A program made the translations under genes and the position numbers. This document shows positions 53,130 through 62,397 of a stretch of 64,000 nt of DNA, piece after piece. This DNA comes from Roseicitreum antarcticum. Its GTDB lineage: Bacteria > Pseudomonadota > Alphaproteobacteria > Rhodobacterales > Rhodobacteraceae. The DNA lies in assembly GCF_014681765.1 (NCBI RefSeq), contig NZ_CP061498.1, positions 1,054,001 through 1,118,000 on the forward strand. Direction: 5' to 3'. Under the pieces are notes generated by a model, which was not told the origin of the DNA, made no database searches, and worked only from the letters and a program-made list of their open reading frames with translations. Position 1 is the stretch's first letter. The number at the start of each line of letters is the position of its first letter.

Positions 53130-53336
53130 ATGGCCGTCCAACAGAACCGAGTTACCCGATCCCGCCGTAACATGCGCCGCTCGCATGATGCTCTGGTGGC
53201 GGGTAACCCCAACGAATGCACCAATTGTGGTGAGCTGAAACGCCCGCACCACGTCTGCCCGTCCTGCGGCCATTACGCCGACCGCGAAGTCGTCGCGCAG
53301 GCTACGGATGTCGATCTGGAAGACGACGCGGCATAA
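53130..53336 (+). CDS. rpmF: 50S ribosomal protein L32
   Basis: A 68-residue ribosomal protein, [20 protein letters not shown], with the zinc-ribbon pairs CTNC and CPSC and an acidic C-terminal tail. GAGG lies upstream of the ATG at 53130. It is followed directly by plsX, the conserved rpmF-plsX-fabH order linking ribosome and lipid synthesis. Confidence 0.98.
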   Translation: MAVQQNRVTRSRRNMRRSHDALVAGNPNECTNCGELKRPHHVCPSCGHYADREVVAQATDVDLEDDAA

Positions 53337-53369
53337 GTGCCGCGTTCCCCAGAACCAGACCCTGACACC

Positions 53370-54488
53370 ATGACCCAGCATTCTGAGAGCCGAGCGCCGA
53401 CAGAGAACAGGGTTACGCTGTCAGTTGATGCGATGGGGGGCGACAGCGGGCCTGCGGCAGTCGTCGAAGGCTGTGCCAAATCCGCCGAGAAGAACGCTGA
53501 AATTGCCTTTATCCTCCACGGGGATGAGGGCGTTTTGCATGGGCTCGTGGCCCAATACCCCGGGCTGACCGGGCGCTGCACGATTCGCAATGCGTCTGGT
53601 GTCGTCACGATGCATGAGAAACCCAGTGCGGTGCTGCGCAACGGCAAGGACACCTCCATGTGGTCGTGCATTGAGGCGGTGCGTGCCGGCGAGGCGACTG
53701 TGGCCGTGTCTTGCGGCAATACGGGCGCGCTGATGGCGGTGTCGATGATCCGGCTGCGCAAGCTGCCCGGCGTGGCGAGACCCGCGATTGCCTGCCTCTG
53801 GCCCTCGCGCGGGCGGCACGGTTTCAGCACGATGCTGGACGTGGGCGCTGATGTGAAGGCTGACCCCGACGACCTGCTGCAATATGCGCTGATGGGTGCC
53901 GCCTATTTCCGCAATGGTTTCGGTGAACAACGCCCCCGTGTCGGCCTGTTGAATGTCGGCACCGAGGAGAACAAGGGCCGCACCGAATACAAGGCCGCCT
54001 ATGACCTGATCGAGGCTGCCGCCGAACTTGGGCGCTATGAATTCGTGGGTTTTGTCGAAGGCGGCGACATTCCCACCGACCGTGTGGATGTGGTGGTCAC
54101 CGATGGGTTCACCGGTAATATCGCGCTGAAGACGGGTGAAGGCACGGCCTCGCTGATCCGCGACTTCCTGCGCGAGGAATTGAAACGCGGCTGGCTGTCG
54201 CAACTGGGCGCCCTGTTGGCCATGCAGGCGCTGAAACGCCTGCAAAAGCGCATAGACCCGCGCCGCGTCAATGGCGGGGTGTTCCTGGGACTGAACGGCA
54301 CAGTCGTAAAATCCCACGGCTCGGCCGATGCAACGGGCGTATCAGCCGCAATCAAGCTGGCGTTCCAGCTGGCGCAATCAGGCTTTACCGAACGGATGGC
54401 CCATCGCCTCGCCTCGGTCGCCGAAGGCCGCGCGCAAGCCGCCGCAGAAGCGGCGCAGACGAAACCGGAAGGACAGACCGCGCCATGA
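53370..54488 (+). CDS. plsX: phosphate acyltransferase PlsX
   Basis: A 372-residue enzyme that makes acyl-phosphate from acyl-ACP, the first step of phospholipid synthesis with PlsY. Motifs are TLSVDAMGGDSGPAAVVEGC near the N-terminus, VSCGNTGALMAVSM, LNVGTEENKGRTEYKAAYDL and VVTDGFTGNIALKTGEG. The start is taken at the ATG MTQHSESRAP (53370); a GTG at 53337 immediately after the rpmF stop is also in frame. It is coupled to fabH by ATGA. Confidence 0.96.
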   Translation: MTQHSESRAPTENRVTLSVDAMGGDSGPAAVVEGCAKSAEKNAEIAFILHGDEGVLHGLVAQYPGLTGRCTIRNASGVVTMHEKPSAVLRNGKDTSMWSCIEAVRAGEATVAVSCGNTGALMAVSMIRLRKLPGVARPAIACLWPSRGRHGFSTMLDVGADVKADPDDLLQYALMGAAYFRNGFGEQRPRVGLLNVGTEENKGRTEYKAAYDLIEAAAELGRYEFVGFVEGGDIPTDRVDVVVTDGFTGNIALKTGEGTASLIRDFLREELKRGWLSQLGALLAMQALKRLQKRIDPRRVNGGVFLGLNGTVVKSHGSADATGVSAAIKLAFQLAQSGFTERMAHRLASVAEGRAQAAAEAAQTKPEGQTAP

Positions 54489-55486
54489 CCCAACCAGTGA
54501 TGCGCGGGGCAATGATGCGCCGGGCCGTTGTCATCGGCACCGGGCATTATCTGCCCGAACGCGTTGTACCAAACGAAGAATTCACCGCGACGCTGGACAC
54601 TTCGGATGAGTGGATCCGTTCGCGCTCTGGCATCGAGCGGCGGCATTTCGCGGCAGAGGGTCAGACGACATCCGACCTCGCCACCGCGGCCGCCCGGGCC
54701 GCGTTGCTGAACGCCGGGATCGAGGCTGATAGCATCGACGCGATTATCGTCGCCACCTCTACCCCCGATTTCACCTTTCCCGCCGTCGCCACCATGGTAC
54801 AGGCGCAAATCGGCATGACGCGCGGTTTTGCGTTCGACGTGCAGGCGGTATGCGCAGGGTTCATCTATGCGCTGGCCAATGCCAACGGCATGATCCTGTC
54901 GGGCCAGGCGGACCGCGTGCTGGTCATCGGGGCCGAGACATTCTCGCGCATCATGGACTGGACCGACCGGGGCACCTGCGTGCTGTTCGGTGACGGCGCA
55001 GGCGCGCTGATCCTGGAGGCGCAAGAGGGAACGGGCGCGTCCTCCGACCGGGGTATCCTGTCCTCTGACCTCAATTCCGACGGACGCTACCGCGACCTTT
55101 TGCACGTGGACGGCGGTGTATCGAGCACCGGCACGGTCGGACATTTGCGCATGCAGGGCCGCGAGGTTTTCCGCCATGCTGTTGAGAAACTGGCACAAAC
55201 CGCGACTCACGCGCTGGACCGCGCCGGACTTACCACCGATGATGTCGACTGGATCGTGCCGCATCAGGCCAATCTGCGCATCATCCGGGGGACTGCGCAA
55301 AAGATCGGCGTGGGCATGGACCGCGTCGTGGTGACGGTACAAGACCACGGCAACACCTCGGCCGCGTCGATCCCGCTGGCCCTTTCGGTCGCCGATGCGC
55401 AGGGGCGTTTCAGCCCCGGGCAGGTCATCGTGACCGAGGCGATCGGCGGCGGGTTGGCGTGGGGCGCGGTCGTGCTGCGCTGGTAG
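54485..55486 (+). CDS. fabH: 3-oxoacyl-ACP synthase III FabH
   Basis: A 333-residue condensing enzyme that starts fatty-acid synthesis from acetyl-CoA and malonyl-ACP. The catalytic triad is visible: Cys123 in DVQAVCAGF, His260 in VPHQANLR and Asn290 in GNTSAAS. GDGAGALILEAQ and the C-terminal GGGLAWGAVVLRW are typical. A short extra N-terminus (MTQPVMRGAMM) precedes RRAVVIGTGHYLP; start 54485 is supported by the ATGA overlap with plsX, and 54512 or 54515 are alternatives. Confidence 0.96.
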   Translation: MTQPVMRGAMMRRAVVIGTGHYLPERVVPNEEFTATLDTSDEWIRSRSGIERRHFAAEGQTTSDLATAAARAALLNAGIEADSIDAIIVATSTPDFTFPAVATMVQAQIGMTRGFAFDVQAVCAGFIYALANANGMILSGQADRVLVIGAETFSRIMDWTDRGTCVLFGDGAGALILEAQEGTGASSDRGILSSDLNSDGRYRDLLHVDGGVSSTGTVGHLRMQGREVFRHAVEKLAQTATHALDRAGLTTDDVDWIVPHQANLRIIRGTAQKIGVGMDRVVVTVQDHGNTSAASIPLALSVADAQGRFSPGQVIVTEAIGGGLAWGAVVLRW

Positions 55487-55633
55487 ACGCTGTCTGACGC
55501 ATGACGGTATTATGAAAGCCCAGCCAGTCGGCAAAGCTGCGCCGAATATCCCGTCTGAAAGCTGCTTTCCAAGCCATTGATATTGACTCGGAAATTGGTT
55601 TGACCCATCGTTTGAAAAAATTGCGGGGATATA

Positions 55634-55936
55634 ATGGGCGAAAAAACTTTAACAAGAATGGATTTGTCCGAAGCTGTTTTTCGGGAAGTCGGATTGTCGC
55701 GAAACGAATCTGCGCAACTGGTCGAAAGCGTGCTGGAGCATGTTTCCAACGCGCTGGCCGCAGGCGAACAGGTGAAGATTTCGTCTTTCGGGACGTTCAA
55801 TGTGCGCGATAAGACCGCACGCATTGGCCGCAACCCCAAGACCGGGGAAGAGGTCCCGATCAGCCCACGCCGGGTGTTGTCGTTCCGGCCCTCGCATATC
55901 ATGAAGGATCGTGTAGCGCGCGGTAACAAAGGCTAA
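55634..55936 (+). CDS. ihfA: integration host factor alpha subunit
   Basis: A 100-residue nucleoid protein of the HU/IHF family, [20 protein letters not shown]. It has [20 protein letters not shown] with the DNA-intercalating Pro in [11 protein letters not shown], and [11 protein letters not shown] at the end. It pairs with IhfB to bend DNA. It follows fabH by 147 bp and precedes a MerR-type regulator by 3 bp, the usual arrangement in Rhodobacterales. Confidence 0.97.
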   Translation: MGEKTLTRMDLSEAVFREVGLSRNESAQLVESVLEHVSNALAAGEQVKISSFGTFNVRDKTARIGRNPKTGEEVPISPRRVLSFRPSHIMKDRVARGNKG

Positions 55937-55939
55937 GTA

Positions 55940-57046
55940 ATGGATAAGGCTCCCGAGGCATTCCGCACAATCAGCGAAGTTGCCGAGGCATTGCAGACCC
56001 CCGCGCATGTGCTGCGGTTTTGGGAAAGCAAGTTCACGCAGGTGCGCCCGGTGAAGCGGGCGGGCGGGCGGCGGTATTACCGCCCCACCGATATGGACCT
56101 GCTCTATGGCATCCGCAGCCTGCTGCATGATCAGGGCATGACCATTCGTGGCGTGCAGAAAATGCTGCAGGAACATGGCGTTGGCCACGTCGCCGCCATT
56201 GGCCGCAGCACCCAGCCCGAAGGCGCGATCAACGGCACGGTAGGCGATGTCTCGGCCCGGCGTCCCAACCGTGGCGCGCCCATCGCGGGGCAGGATGACG
56301 CGACTGACACCGATGCGATGGGGACGCAAACCCTGCGAGACCGCGCCGCAGGCCGATCGGATACAGGCGCACCACAACATCATGTACGACCGCCGCTCTC
56401 GCCGGCAGCGGCGGCAGACGCGGAATCGACGACAGCCCCGAAGTCATCAGATCAGGCACCGCCGGCCCAGACGCCGCCAGACGAAACCGCGCGCCCCCAG
56501 GCATCTGGCTTGCCGGTTGATGCGCCAGGCGATATGGGCGCCGATGCGAACGGCGAGACCGCAGATGCGCCTGTGGCGTCAGGTGCCGACGCCGCAGCCC
56601 CAGAAGGCCCGCCGTTGGCCGACAACATTGTGGACCTGCGCCGCCTTGCGCCCGTAAGGGGCGACGACTCGTCAGGACGCGGTGCCGGTGGCGGCACGCC
56701 CGGCCCCGTCGAAGCCCCCCGACCGGCGACATCCGATCGCGCGCAGCAAGGTACGCCGACCGCACGCCCGGGCCGCCCTCCGGGGCCGCCGTCTGCACCC
56801 GCGCCCCCATCAGCGCAGCGACGGCCCGGAACGCAGGATGCCGCAGGTGGCGGCACCGACGAGACAGCCCACGAAGATCCCGCTGCAGCGATGGCCGAGG
56901 GCGCAGCCCACAGCCTTGCCGTGCGTCTGCGTGAGATGCAGCCGCAGGACCTCGCCCCGGTACGCCCCGAGGTCGTCGCCCTGACCGTGCGGTTGGATCG
57001 GCAATTGGAACTGATGGCCGCACGGAGCGGTATGGCGCGCCCTTGA
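55940..57046 (+). CDS. MerR-family regulator with long disordered C-terminal region
   Basis: A 368-residue protein whose first 80 residues are a MerR DNA-binding domain: [40 protein letters not shown] and [19 protein letters not shown]. The remaining 280 residues are mostly Ala/Pro/Asp/Gly-rich and look disordered, apart from a final helix-like segment ([18 protein letters not shown]). No effector domain is seen. It is co-transcribed with ihfA; its targets are unknown. Confidence 0.85.
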   Translation: MDKAPEAFRTISEVAEALQTPAHVLRFWESKFTQVRPVKRAGGRRYYRPTDMDLLYGIRSLLHDQGMTIRGVQKMLQEHGVGHVAAIGRSTQPEGAINGTVGDVSARRPNRGAPIAGQDDATDTDAMGTQTLRDRAAGRSDTGAPQHHVRPPLSPAAAADAESTTAPKSSDQAPPAQTPPDETARPQASGLPVDAPGDMGADANGETADAPVASGADAAAPEGPPLADNIVDLRRLAPVRGDDSSGRGAGGGTPGPVEAPRPATSDRAQQGTPTARPGRPPGPPSAPAPPSAQRRPGTQDAAGGGTDETAHEDPAAAMAEGAAHSLAVRLREMQPQDLAPVRPEVVALTVRLDRQLELMAARSGMARP

Positions 57047-57371
57047 GAAGGCTGTCTTGAGAAAGCTGTAGCGCAACGGCACCGAATGGTTTCACACATC
57101 ATCGACAGTTGAAATCAACGGCATCTGACTGCAGCGCGAGACCGTGAAGGGACGTGGCAGGCCCTCGGGGCTCTGCCCGCCGCGACGCGACAATCGGGGC
57201 AAGGGCAAGGGTCTGCAACCCTTGGCGGGTCTATCCGGGACGCGGGAACGCCATGTGCGCCCCCTCGGTACCCCGCCCCACCTGAACGCTTTTTCCGGCG
57301 GGGAAAAGCAGGCAGAAAGGCAATATTCTCCCTTGCCCCCGGCGTCAGATCAGGTAGATACGGGCTCATGT
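57047..57371. other. gap between the MerR gene and tRNA-Pro
   Basis: About 325 bp with no supported gene. The tRNA promoter should be in the right part. Confidence 0.35.
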
Positions 57372-57448
57372 CGGGCTATAGCGCAGTCTGGTAGCGCGTC
57401 CGTCTGGGGGACGGAAGGTCGCAGGTTCAAGTCCTGCTAGCCCGACCA
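57372..57448 (+). tRNA. tRNA-Pro(GGG), CCA encoded
   Basis: Cloverleaf with acceptor CGGGCTA / TAGCCCG, anticodon arm TCCGT-CTGGGGG-ACGGA (anticodon GGG, reads CCC and CCU), T arm GCAGG-TTCAAGT-CCTGC, and an encoded ACCA end. Confidence 0.96.
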
Positions 57449-57454
57449 TATCAC

Positions 57455-57490
57455 ACAGCCCGCAACAGTCTGTCTGTTGCGGGCTGTTTG
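57455..57490 (+). terminator. terminator after tRNA-Pro
   Basis: 14-bp perfect stem ACAGCCCGCAACAG / CTGTTGCGGGCTGT followed by TTTG, 7 bp after the tRNA. Confidence 0.88.
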
Positions 57491-57760
57491 CGTTTACGGA
57501 CTGCGGGCGATTGTGGCGCAGAATCTGTGCGGACCCCGGCCCACCCTTGCTGGCAGCGACTTCCCCCATGCGGCTCCCGGAATGACCAGCGCGCAGAACG
57601 CCCGCGCCACCCCAATAACGTCCCCCCGCCTTGCCCCTTGCGCACGTCGCACCCCGTGAGGCCGTCTCTACCGGCCCTGGCGGGCGCTTTCTGCTGTGAA
57701 CGGGATTGTTTTGCCGGTAGTTTCGCGTGTATCCGAGGCAGATACGTTTGCAACGACCGG
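57491..57760. other. gap between tRNA-Pro terminator and dcd
   Basis: 270 bp; no gene is supported. The frame open into dcd from 57488 lacks any start context before 57761. Confidence 0.35.
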
Positions 57761-58867
57761 ATGGCTGACATGACGAATCCTGCCGACGCCCCCGGCGTGC
57801 TGCCCGCCCAGACCCTGCGCGACATGGCAGCGCGTGGCGTCATCACCGCCAGCCCCGCCGTGGTGCCCGAACAGATTCAGCCCGCCAGCCTGGACCTGCG
57901 GCTGGGCACGCGCGCCTACCGGGTACGCGCCTCTTTCCTGACCGGCAAGGGCGCGTCGGTCGCCGACCGGCTGGCGGAATTCGGCATGCACAGCATGGAC
58001 CTTACCGGCGGCGCCGTATTGGAAAAGGGTTGTGTCTATGTCGTGCCGCTGTGTGAGGGACTGGCCCTGCCCGAGGCGGTTCAGGCGGTGGCGAATGCAA
58101 AGTCCTCGACCGGGCGGCTGGACCTGCTGACCCGGGTCATCACCGACGGCGGGGTCGAATTCGACCGCATACCGCCGGGCTACTGCGGCCCGCTGTTCGC
58201 CGAGATCTGCCCGAGGTCGTTTTCGGTGCTGGTTCGGCCCGGCATGCGGCTGAACCAAATCCGCTTTCGCATCGGTGATGCACGGCTGTCGGATGCCGAG
58301 TTGCTGGCACTTCATGGGGCTGAGCGATTGGTCAGCGGTGCGGCACATTTCGACGATGGACTGGGATTCTCGGTCGATCTGCGCCCCGAGGGCCAGAATA
58401 CGCGGGTCGGCTACCGCGCCAAGCCGCATACTGGCGTGATTGATCTGGACCGGATCAGCGCCTATGCCGCGCGCGATTTCTGGGAAGAGCTGCACAGCGA
58501 CACCGGGCAGATCATCCTGGACCCCGGCGCGTTCTACATTCTTGTCAGCCGTGAGGCCGTGCATATCCCCCCCGATTACGCCGCCGAGATGGCCCCCTAT
58601 CTGGCCATGGTTGGGGAATTTCGGGTGCATTACGCGGGCTTCTTCGACCCCGGCTTCGGGCATGACAGCGCGGGTGGCGCGGGATCGCGTGGGGTGCTGG
58701 AAGTGCGCTGCCACGAGGCCCCCTTCGTGTTGGAACATGGCCAGCGCGTCGGGCGGCTGATCTATGAGCGGATGCAGGCCCGCCCCGAAACGCTTTATGG
58801 TGCGGGAATCGCGTCGAATTATCAGGGCCAGGGGCTGAAGCTGTCGAAGCACTTCCGCGCCGGTTAG
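57761..58867 (+). CDS. dcd: dCTP deaminase, long two-domain form
   Basis: A 368-residue protein, MADMTNPADAPGVLPAQTLR, about twice the length of standard Dcd. The N-terminal half has PEQIQPASLDLRLGTRAYRV and the catalytic-type region VANAKSSTGRLDLLTRVITD. The second half repeats the trimer-fold elements (GYRAKPHTGVIDLDRI, DPGAFYILVSREAVHIPPDY, VGEFRVHYAGFFDPGFGH) and ends YQGQGLKLSKHFRAG. It deaminates dCTP to dUTP for dTTP supply. Starts at 57761 or 57770 are both possible. Confidence 0.92.
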   Translation: MADMTNPADAPGVLPAQTLRDMAARGVITASPAVVPEQIQPASLDLRLGTRAYRVRASFLTGKGASVADRLAEFGMHSMDLTGGAVLEKGCVYVVPLCEGLALPEAVQAVANAKSSTGRLDLLTRVITDGGVEFDRIPPGYCGPLFAEICPRSFSVLVRPGMRLNQIRFRIGDARLSDAELLALHGAERLVSGAAHFDDGLGFSVDLRPEGQNTRVGYRAKPHTGVIDLDRISAYAARDFWEELHSDTGQIILDPGAFYILVSREAVHIPPDYAAEMAPYLAMVGEFRVHYAGFFDPGFGHDSAGGAGSRGVLEVRCHEAPFVLEHGQRVGRLIYERMQARPETLYGAGIASNYQGQGLKLSKHFRAG

Positions 58868-59093
58868 GCCATCAGGCCCTTCAGGCACGGCCCGTATGGC
58901 ATCGACGGCATCAGCCGCTCGGAGCCAACGCGCTTTTGCGGCGGTCATTTACGCGGTTCATGCGCGGCGGGCATTGCTGCCAGCATTGTGGCCGCACGCC
59001 TTGTACCCCGGCGCTTTTGCTTGGGAAGAACCGCCTTCCACTGCCCGGCGGCAAGTGCATCGACCGTTTCCGCTATCGGCGCAGATCAGGGTG

Positions 59094-59597
59094 TCATGGC
59101 GCTACCTGCCGCAGCACGTTGCTGCCGCGCTGCGTGATCTGCACCGCACAGGCGTCGGGCACCGGGGCAAACAGGCGGTCGGTCAGGCGCGTGCGGGCCT
59201 CGTCCGTGACGGCACGGGACGGGCAACTGGGCAGCGGGACGATCTGATAGCCCCGGTCACGCATGCATTGCACCTGCACCTCGCCGCGCAGGTCTTCATT
59301 CACATCCACGCTATAGGCGTCGCCGCCCTGCCACTCACCGCCGGTGGTGGTACATTGCGTCTGGGTGCCGATCTGCTGGCAAGTGGTCTGAACGGGGGTG
59401 TAGATGACCGGGGTACGGCGCGTCTGGATGTTGGGCACGATGCGCTGAGTCGCCTCAACCTCGCATTGCAGGGAGTCGCGGTCATGCTGGGCAAGGGTGG
59501 TATCCGCGCGGTAGGCATAGTCGATGGTACGCGGCCCGCAGGACGACAAGGCGAAAGCCGTGCCCAGAAGCGCCAGAACCCCGAAATTTCTGATCAT
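59094..59597 (-). CDS. conserved-type lipoprotein of unknown function
   Basis: A 167-residue protein with signal MIRNFGVLALLGTAF and lipobox ALSSC. The mature part has six further cysteines, including VQTTCQQIGTQTQC and PLPSCPSRAV, with a region like MRDRGYQIV. Cysteine pairs probably form disulfides in the periplasm. I do not recognise the family. It is convergent with dcd across 226 bp that holds no gene. Confidence 0.75.
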   Translation of the reverse strand: MIRNFGVLALLGTAFALSSCGPRTIDYAYRADTTLAQHDRDSLQCEVEATQRIVPNIQTRRTPVIYTPVQTTCQQIGTQTQCTTTGGEWQGGDAYSVDVNEDLRGEVQVQCMRDRGYQIVPLPSCPSRAVTDEARTRLTDRLFAPVPDACAVQITQRGSNVLRQVAP

Positions 59598-59999
59598 CGT
59601 GTATCCCCTACCCGCGTGATTGCACCGGCCTGCCTGAGCTACGCCGAATCAACGCTGCACCTTCATCACGATGTTACCGTATGCGCGGCAGAATTGCAGT
59701 GGGCTTCGCGGGGTTGGCGGGTGCCGGGGAAGTTTGCGCCCGTGACCCGGGCGCTGGTGTAGAGCGGCCAGGGTGATCTGAGGAGACGCCTTGGCCCTGC
59801 AACCACGCGCCCATACCGCCAGAATGAAGGCCGCAGAACGCAGGACCGCTTGTCACCGCGAACAGCGCACGCGAAGCCGGCGCAGACCGCCAAGACCGAC
59901 GCCAAGGAAATTATGACATTTTCGTAAAAAGAATCGCCCAAATGATGATTAATGTCGCATAACATTCACGAATGCGTTGCGAACGCGTCACATGACCCC
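59598..59999. other. gap upstream of the lipoprotein and IS256 element
   Basis: About 400 bp, AT-rich on its right side (about 59905-59975). It probably holds the lipoprotein promoter and the part of the original phn upstream region left of the IS. No gene is seen. Confidence 0.4.
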
Positions 60000-60007
60000 C
60001 GTAAACG
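60000..60007. repeat. left target-site duplication of the IS256 element
   Basis: CGTAAACG, repeated exactly at 61321-61328 on the other side of the element. Confidence 0.9.
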
Positions 60008-61320
60008 GAGAGTGTCCGATCTTCTGTGTAACTGGGATCTGGTCCATGCTTCCTGAGAGGAGCAAGGACGATGACGATTTCCAAGGAACTGCTGGACGAA
60101 CTTCTGAAGGGCTGCGAGCGGCCTGAAGATTTGCTTGGCAATAACGGCTTGATGAAAGAGCTGAAGATCAAGCTGATGGAGCGGATGCTGGGCGCCGAAC
60201 TGACCGCGCACCTGGGCTATGAGGACGGCAAGGAGGCGCCGCCCGATCAGGTTAACCGCCGCAACGGCTCATCCGCCAAGAGACTAAAAGGCCAAGACGG
60301 CGACTGCCGATTGCCGTGCCGCGTGACCGGGACGGCAGCTTTCGAGCCTGAACTGGTGAAGAAGGGCCAGACCCGATCGATGGATGGACGACAGATCCAT
60401 CGGCTCACGCCGCCGGTCTGACGGTGCGTGATATCCGCGCCCATCTCGGACGTCTTGGCCTTCAGGTCTCGCCTGACCTGATCAGCCGCGTCACCGACGC
60501 CGTGCTGGACGAGGTCCGGGAATGGCAGTCCGGGCGCTGGACCGAATGTATCCTCGTCATTTTCGACGCGCTCCGGTGAAGATCCGCGATGCTGAGCCGC
60601 ATGGTGAAGAACAAGGCCCGTGTATGTTGCCCGGGCGTCTCACGGGACGGTGTTCGCGAGTTCTGGCCTGTGGATTGCCGAGAACGAAGGGGCCAAATTC
60701 TGGCTGTCGGGATGAACGAATCAAGAACCGGGGTTTCCAGGATATCCTGATTGCCGTCGTGGATGGCCTCAAAGGCTTCCCGAAGCGATCACCGCCGCCT
60801 TTCCCGATGCCACAGTCCAGACGTGCATCGTTCATCTGGTGCGCCATTCCCTGAATTCTGCGCTGGAAGGATCGCAAGGCAGTCGCCGCCGATCTGCGCC
60901 TGATTTACGGCGCTCCAACCGCCGATCAGGCTGCCGCCGAACTGGATGCTTTCGAGGAAAAATGGGCCGAGAAATACGCCTCCATCGCTCCGGCATGGCG
61001 GCGGGCATGGCAGGAGGTGATCCCGTTCTTTGCCTTCGATCCGGCGATCCGCAAGATCATCTACACCACGAACGCCATCGAAAGCCTGAACCGTGTGATC
61101 CGCAAATCGATCAAGACCCGTGGTTCGTTCCCGACCGAGGAGGCTGCGACCAAGCTGATCTATCTGGCGATCCGCAATTTCGAGAAAGGTGGGCGGAATG
61201 TCCGGGAATGGTTTGCGGCCCGAAACCAATTCGCTATCATGTTCGACGAACGCTTCAACGCGTGACTGTATCTGAAACCCGCATGGACCGGGCCAGATAC
61301 ACAGAGTTCATGACACTCCC
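60008..61320 (+). mobile_element. IS256-family insertion sequence, 1313 bp
   Basis: Ends are inverted repeats: left GAGAGTGTCCGATCTTCTGT; right end complement GGGAGTGTCATGAACTCTGT; both continue to GTA.CTGG. An exact 8-bp direct repeat (CGTAAACG) flanks it, as expected for IS256 transposition. The transposase inside is broken by several frameshifts. It lies 46 bp upstream of phnD and separates that operon from whatever was upstream. Confidence 0.92.
60071..61265 (+). pseudogene. IS256-family (mutator type) transposase, multiply frameshifted
   Basis: Pieces of one transposase occur in changing frames. The N-terminus MTISKELLDELLKGCERPED runs to NRRNGSSAKRLKGQDGD, then the frame shifts more than once. 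[35 protein letters not shown] and FDALR appear near 60418-60585; IAENEGAKFWL near 60675-60705; DILIAVVDGLKGFP near 60745-60782. The C-terminus IPFFAFDPAIRKIIYTTNAI and RNFEKGGRNVREWFAARNQF is intact. At least four indels are needed, so the protein is not made. The element can only move with help from another copy. Confidence 0.9.
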
Positions 61321-61328
61321 CGTAAACG
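61321..61328. repeat. right target-site duplication of the IS256 element
   Basis: CGTAAACG, identical to 60000-60007. Confidence 0.9.
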
Positions 61329-61366
61329 GACCACATCCGTAATGCGACCCAACTTAGGAGCCTATG

Positions 61367-62314
61367 ATGAATTTCCGCATGCTCGCGACCGCCTCCGCTG
61401 CCGCCCTGATGGTGATGCAGACGCAGGCTTTTGCCCTGGACGACCGCTATACCGATGCTGACGGTGACATGATTGCCGACATCCCGAGCGATGAATCGCA
61501 GTGGGTCGACCCCTCGGCATTGATCTTCGCGTATACCCCAGTCGAAGATCCCGCCGTTTATGCCGAAGTCTGGGCACCGTTCCTGGAGCATATGTCGGAA
61601 GTGACCGGCAAGGACGTTCAGTTCTTCCCCGTGCAGTCGAACGCCGCACAGATCGAAGCCATGCGCGCAGGCCGCCTGCATGTTTCGGGCTTCAACACCG
61701 GGTCCAACCCACTGGCCGTGGCCTGTGCAGGCTTCCGCCCGTTTGCGATGATGGCCCGTGAAGACGGTTCGTTCGGCTATGAGATGGAATTCATCACCTA
61801 TCCCGGATCGGGCATCACCTCGCCCGAAGACATCGAAGGCCGCACCATGGCTTTCACCTCGGAAACCTCGAACTCGGGTTTCAAGGCACCTTCGGCGCTG
61901 CTGGCGGCAAGCTTTGGCCTGACCTCGGGCGAAAACTTCACCCCGGCATTTTCGGGCTCGCATGACAACTCGATCCTGGGCGTGGCGAACCAGGATTACG
62001 AAGTCGCGGCAATCGCAAACTCGGTCCGCAAGCGGATGGAAGCGCGCGACGTGATCACCCCCGACCAGATCGAGATTTTCTACACCTCGGACACTTTCCC
62101 GACCACAGGCTACGGCGTGGCCCATAACCTGCACCCCGACCTTCAGGAAAAGATCGGCGAAGCATTCTTCAGCTTCGACTGGACCGGCACCACGATGGAA
62201 ACCGAATTCCAGAATTCAGGCGAGGCACAGTTCATCCCGATCACCTACCAGGAATACTGGTCCGTGATCCGTGAGATCGACGCCGCAATGGGTGTGGAAT
62301 ACACCTGCAACTGA
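61367..62314 (+). CDS. phnD: phosphonate/phosphite-type ABC substrate-binding protein PhnD
   Basis: A 315-residue periplasmic binding protein. The signal MNFRMLATASAAALMVMQTQ precedes mature ALDDRYTDADGDM. It has FAYTPVEDPAVYAEVWAPFL, GKDVQFFPVQSNAAQIEAMR, HVSGFNTGSNPLA and FTSETSNSGFKAPSAL, the phosphate-group binding pattern of PhnD. The ATG at 61367 is preferred (AGGAG 6 nt before); 61364 is also possible. It is the first gene of phnDCE, only 46 bp from the IS256 element. Ligand may be phosphonate, phosphite or phosphate; no phosphonate-breaking genes are in the window. Confidence 0.93.
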   Translation: MNFRMLATASAAALMVMQTQAFALDDRYTDADGDMIADIPSDESQWVDPSALIFAYTPVEDPAVYAEVWAPFLEHMSEVTGKDVQFFPVQSNAAQIEAMRAGRLHVSGFNTGSNPLAVACAGFRPFAMMAREDGSFGYEMEFITYPGSGITSPEDIEGRTMAFTSETSNSGFKAPSALLAASFGLTSGENFTPAFSGSHDNSILGVANQDYEVAAIANSVRKRMEARDVITPDQIEIFYTSDTFPTTGYGVAHNLHPDLQEKIGEAFFSFDWTGTTMETEFQNSGEAQFIPITYQEYWSVIREIDAAMGVEYTCN

Positions 62315-62339
62315 GCGCTGACATTTCGGCAATGAATAT

Positions 62340-62365
62340 GCAGGCGGGGCGCTGGCCCCGCCTGC
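62340..62365 (+). terminator. intercistronic hairpin between phnD and phnC
   Basis: GCAGGCGGGGC-GCTG-GCCCCGCCTGC, 11-bp perfect stem followed by TTTC. Such stems after binding-protein genes usually raise their mRNA level relative to the downstream ATPase and permease. Confidence 0.8.
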
Positions 62366-62397
62366 TTTCATGACTTCAAACCGCGGAGCGACCAGCC

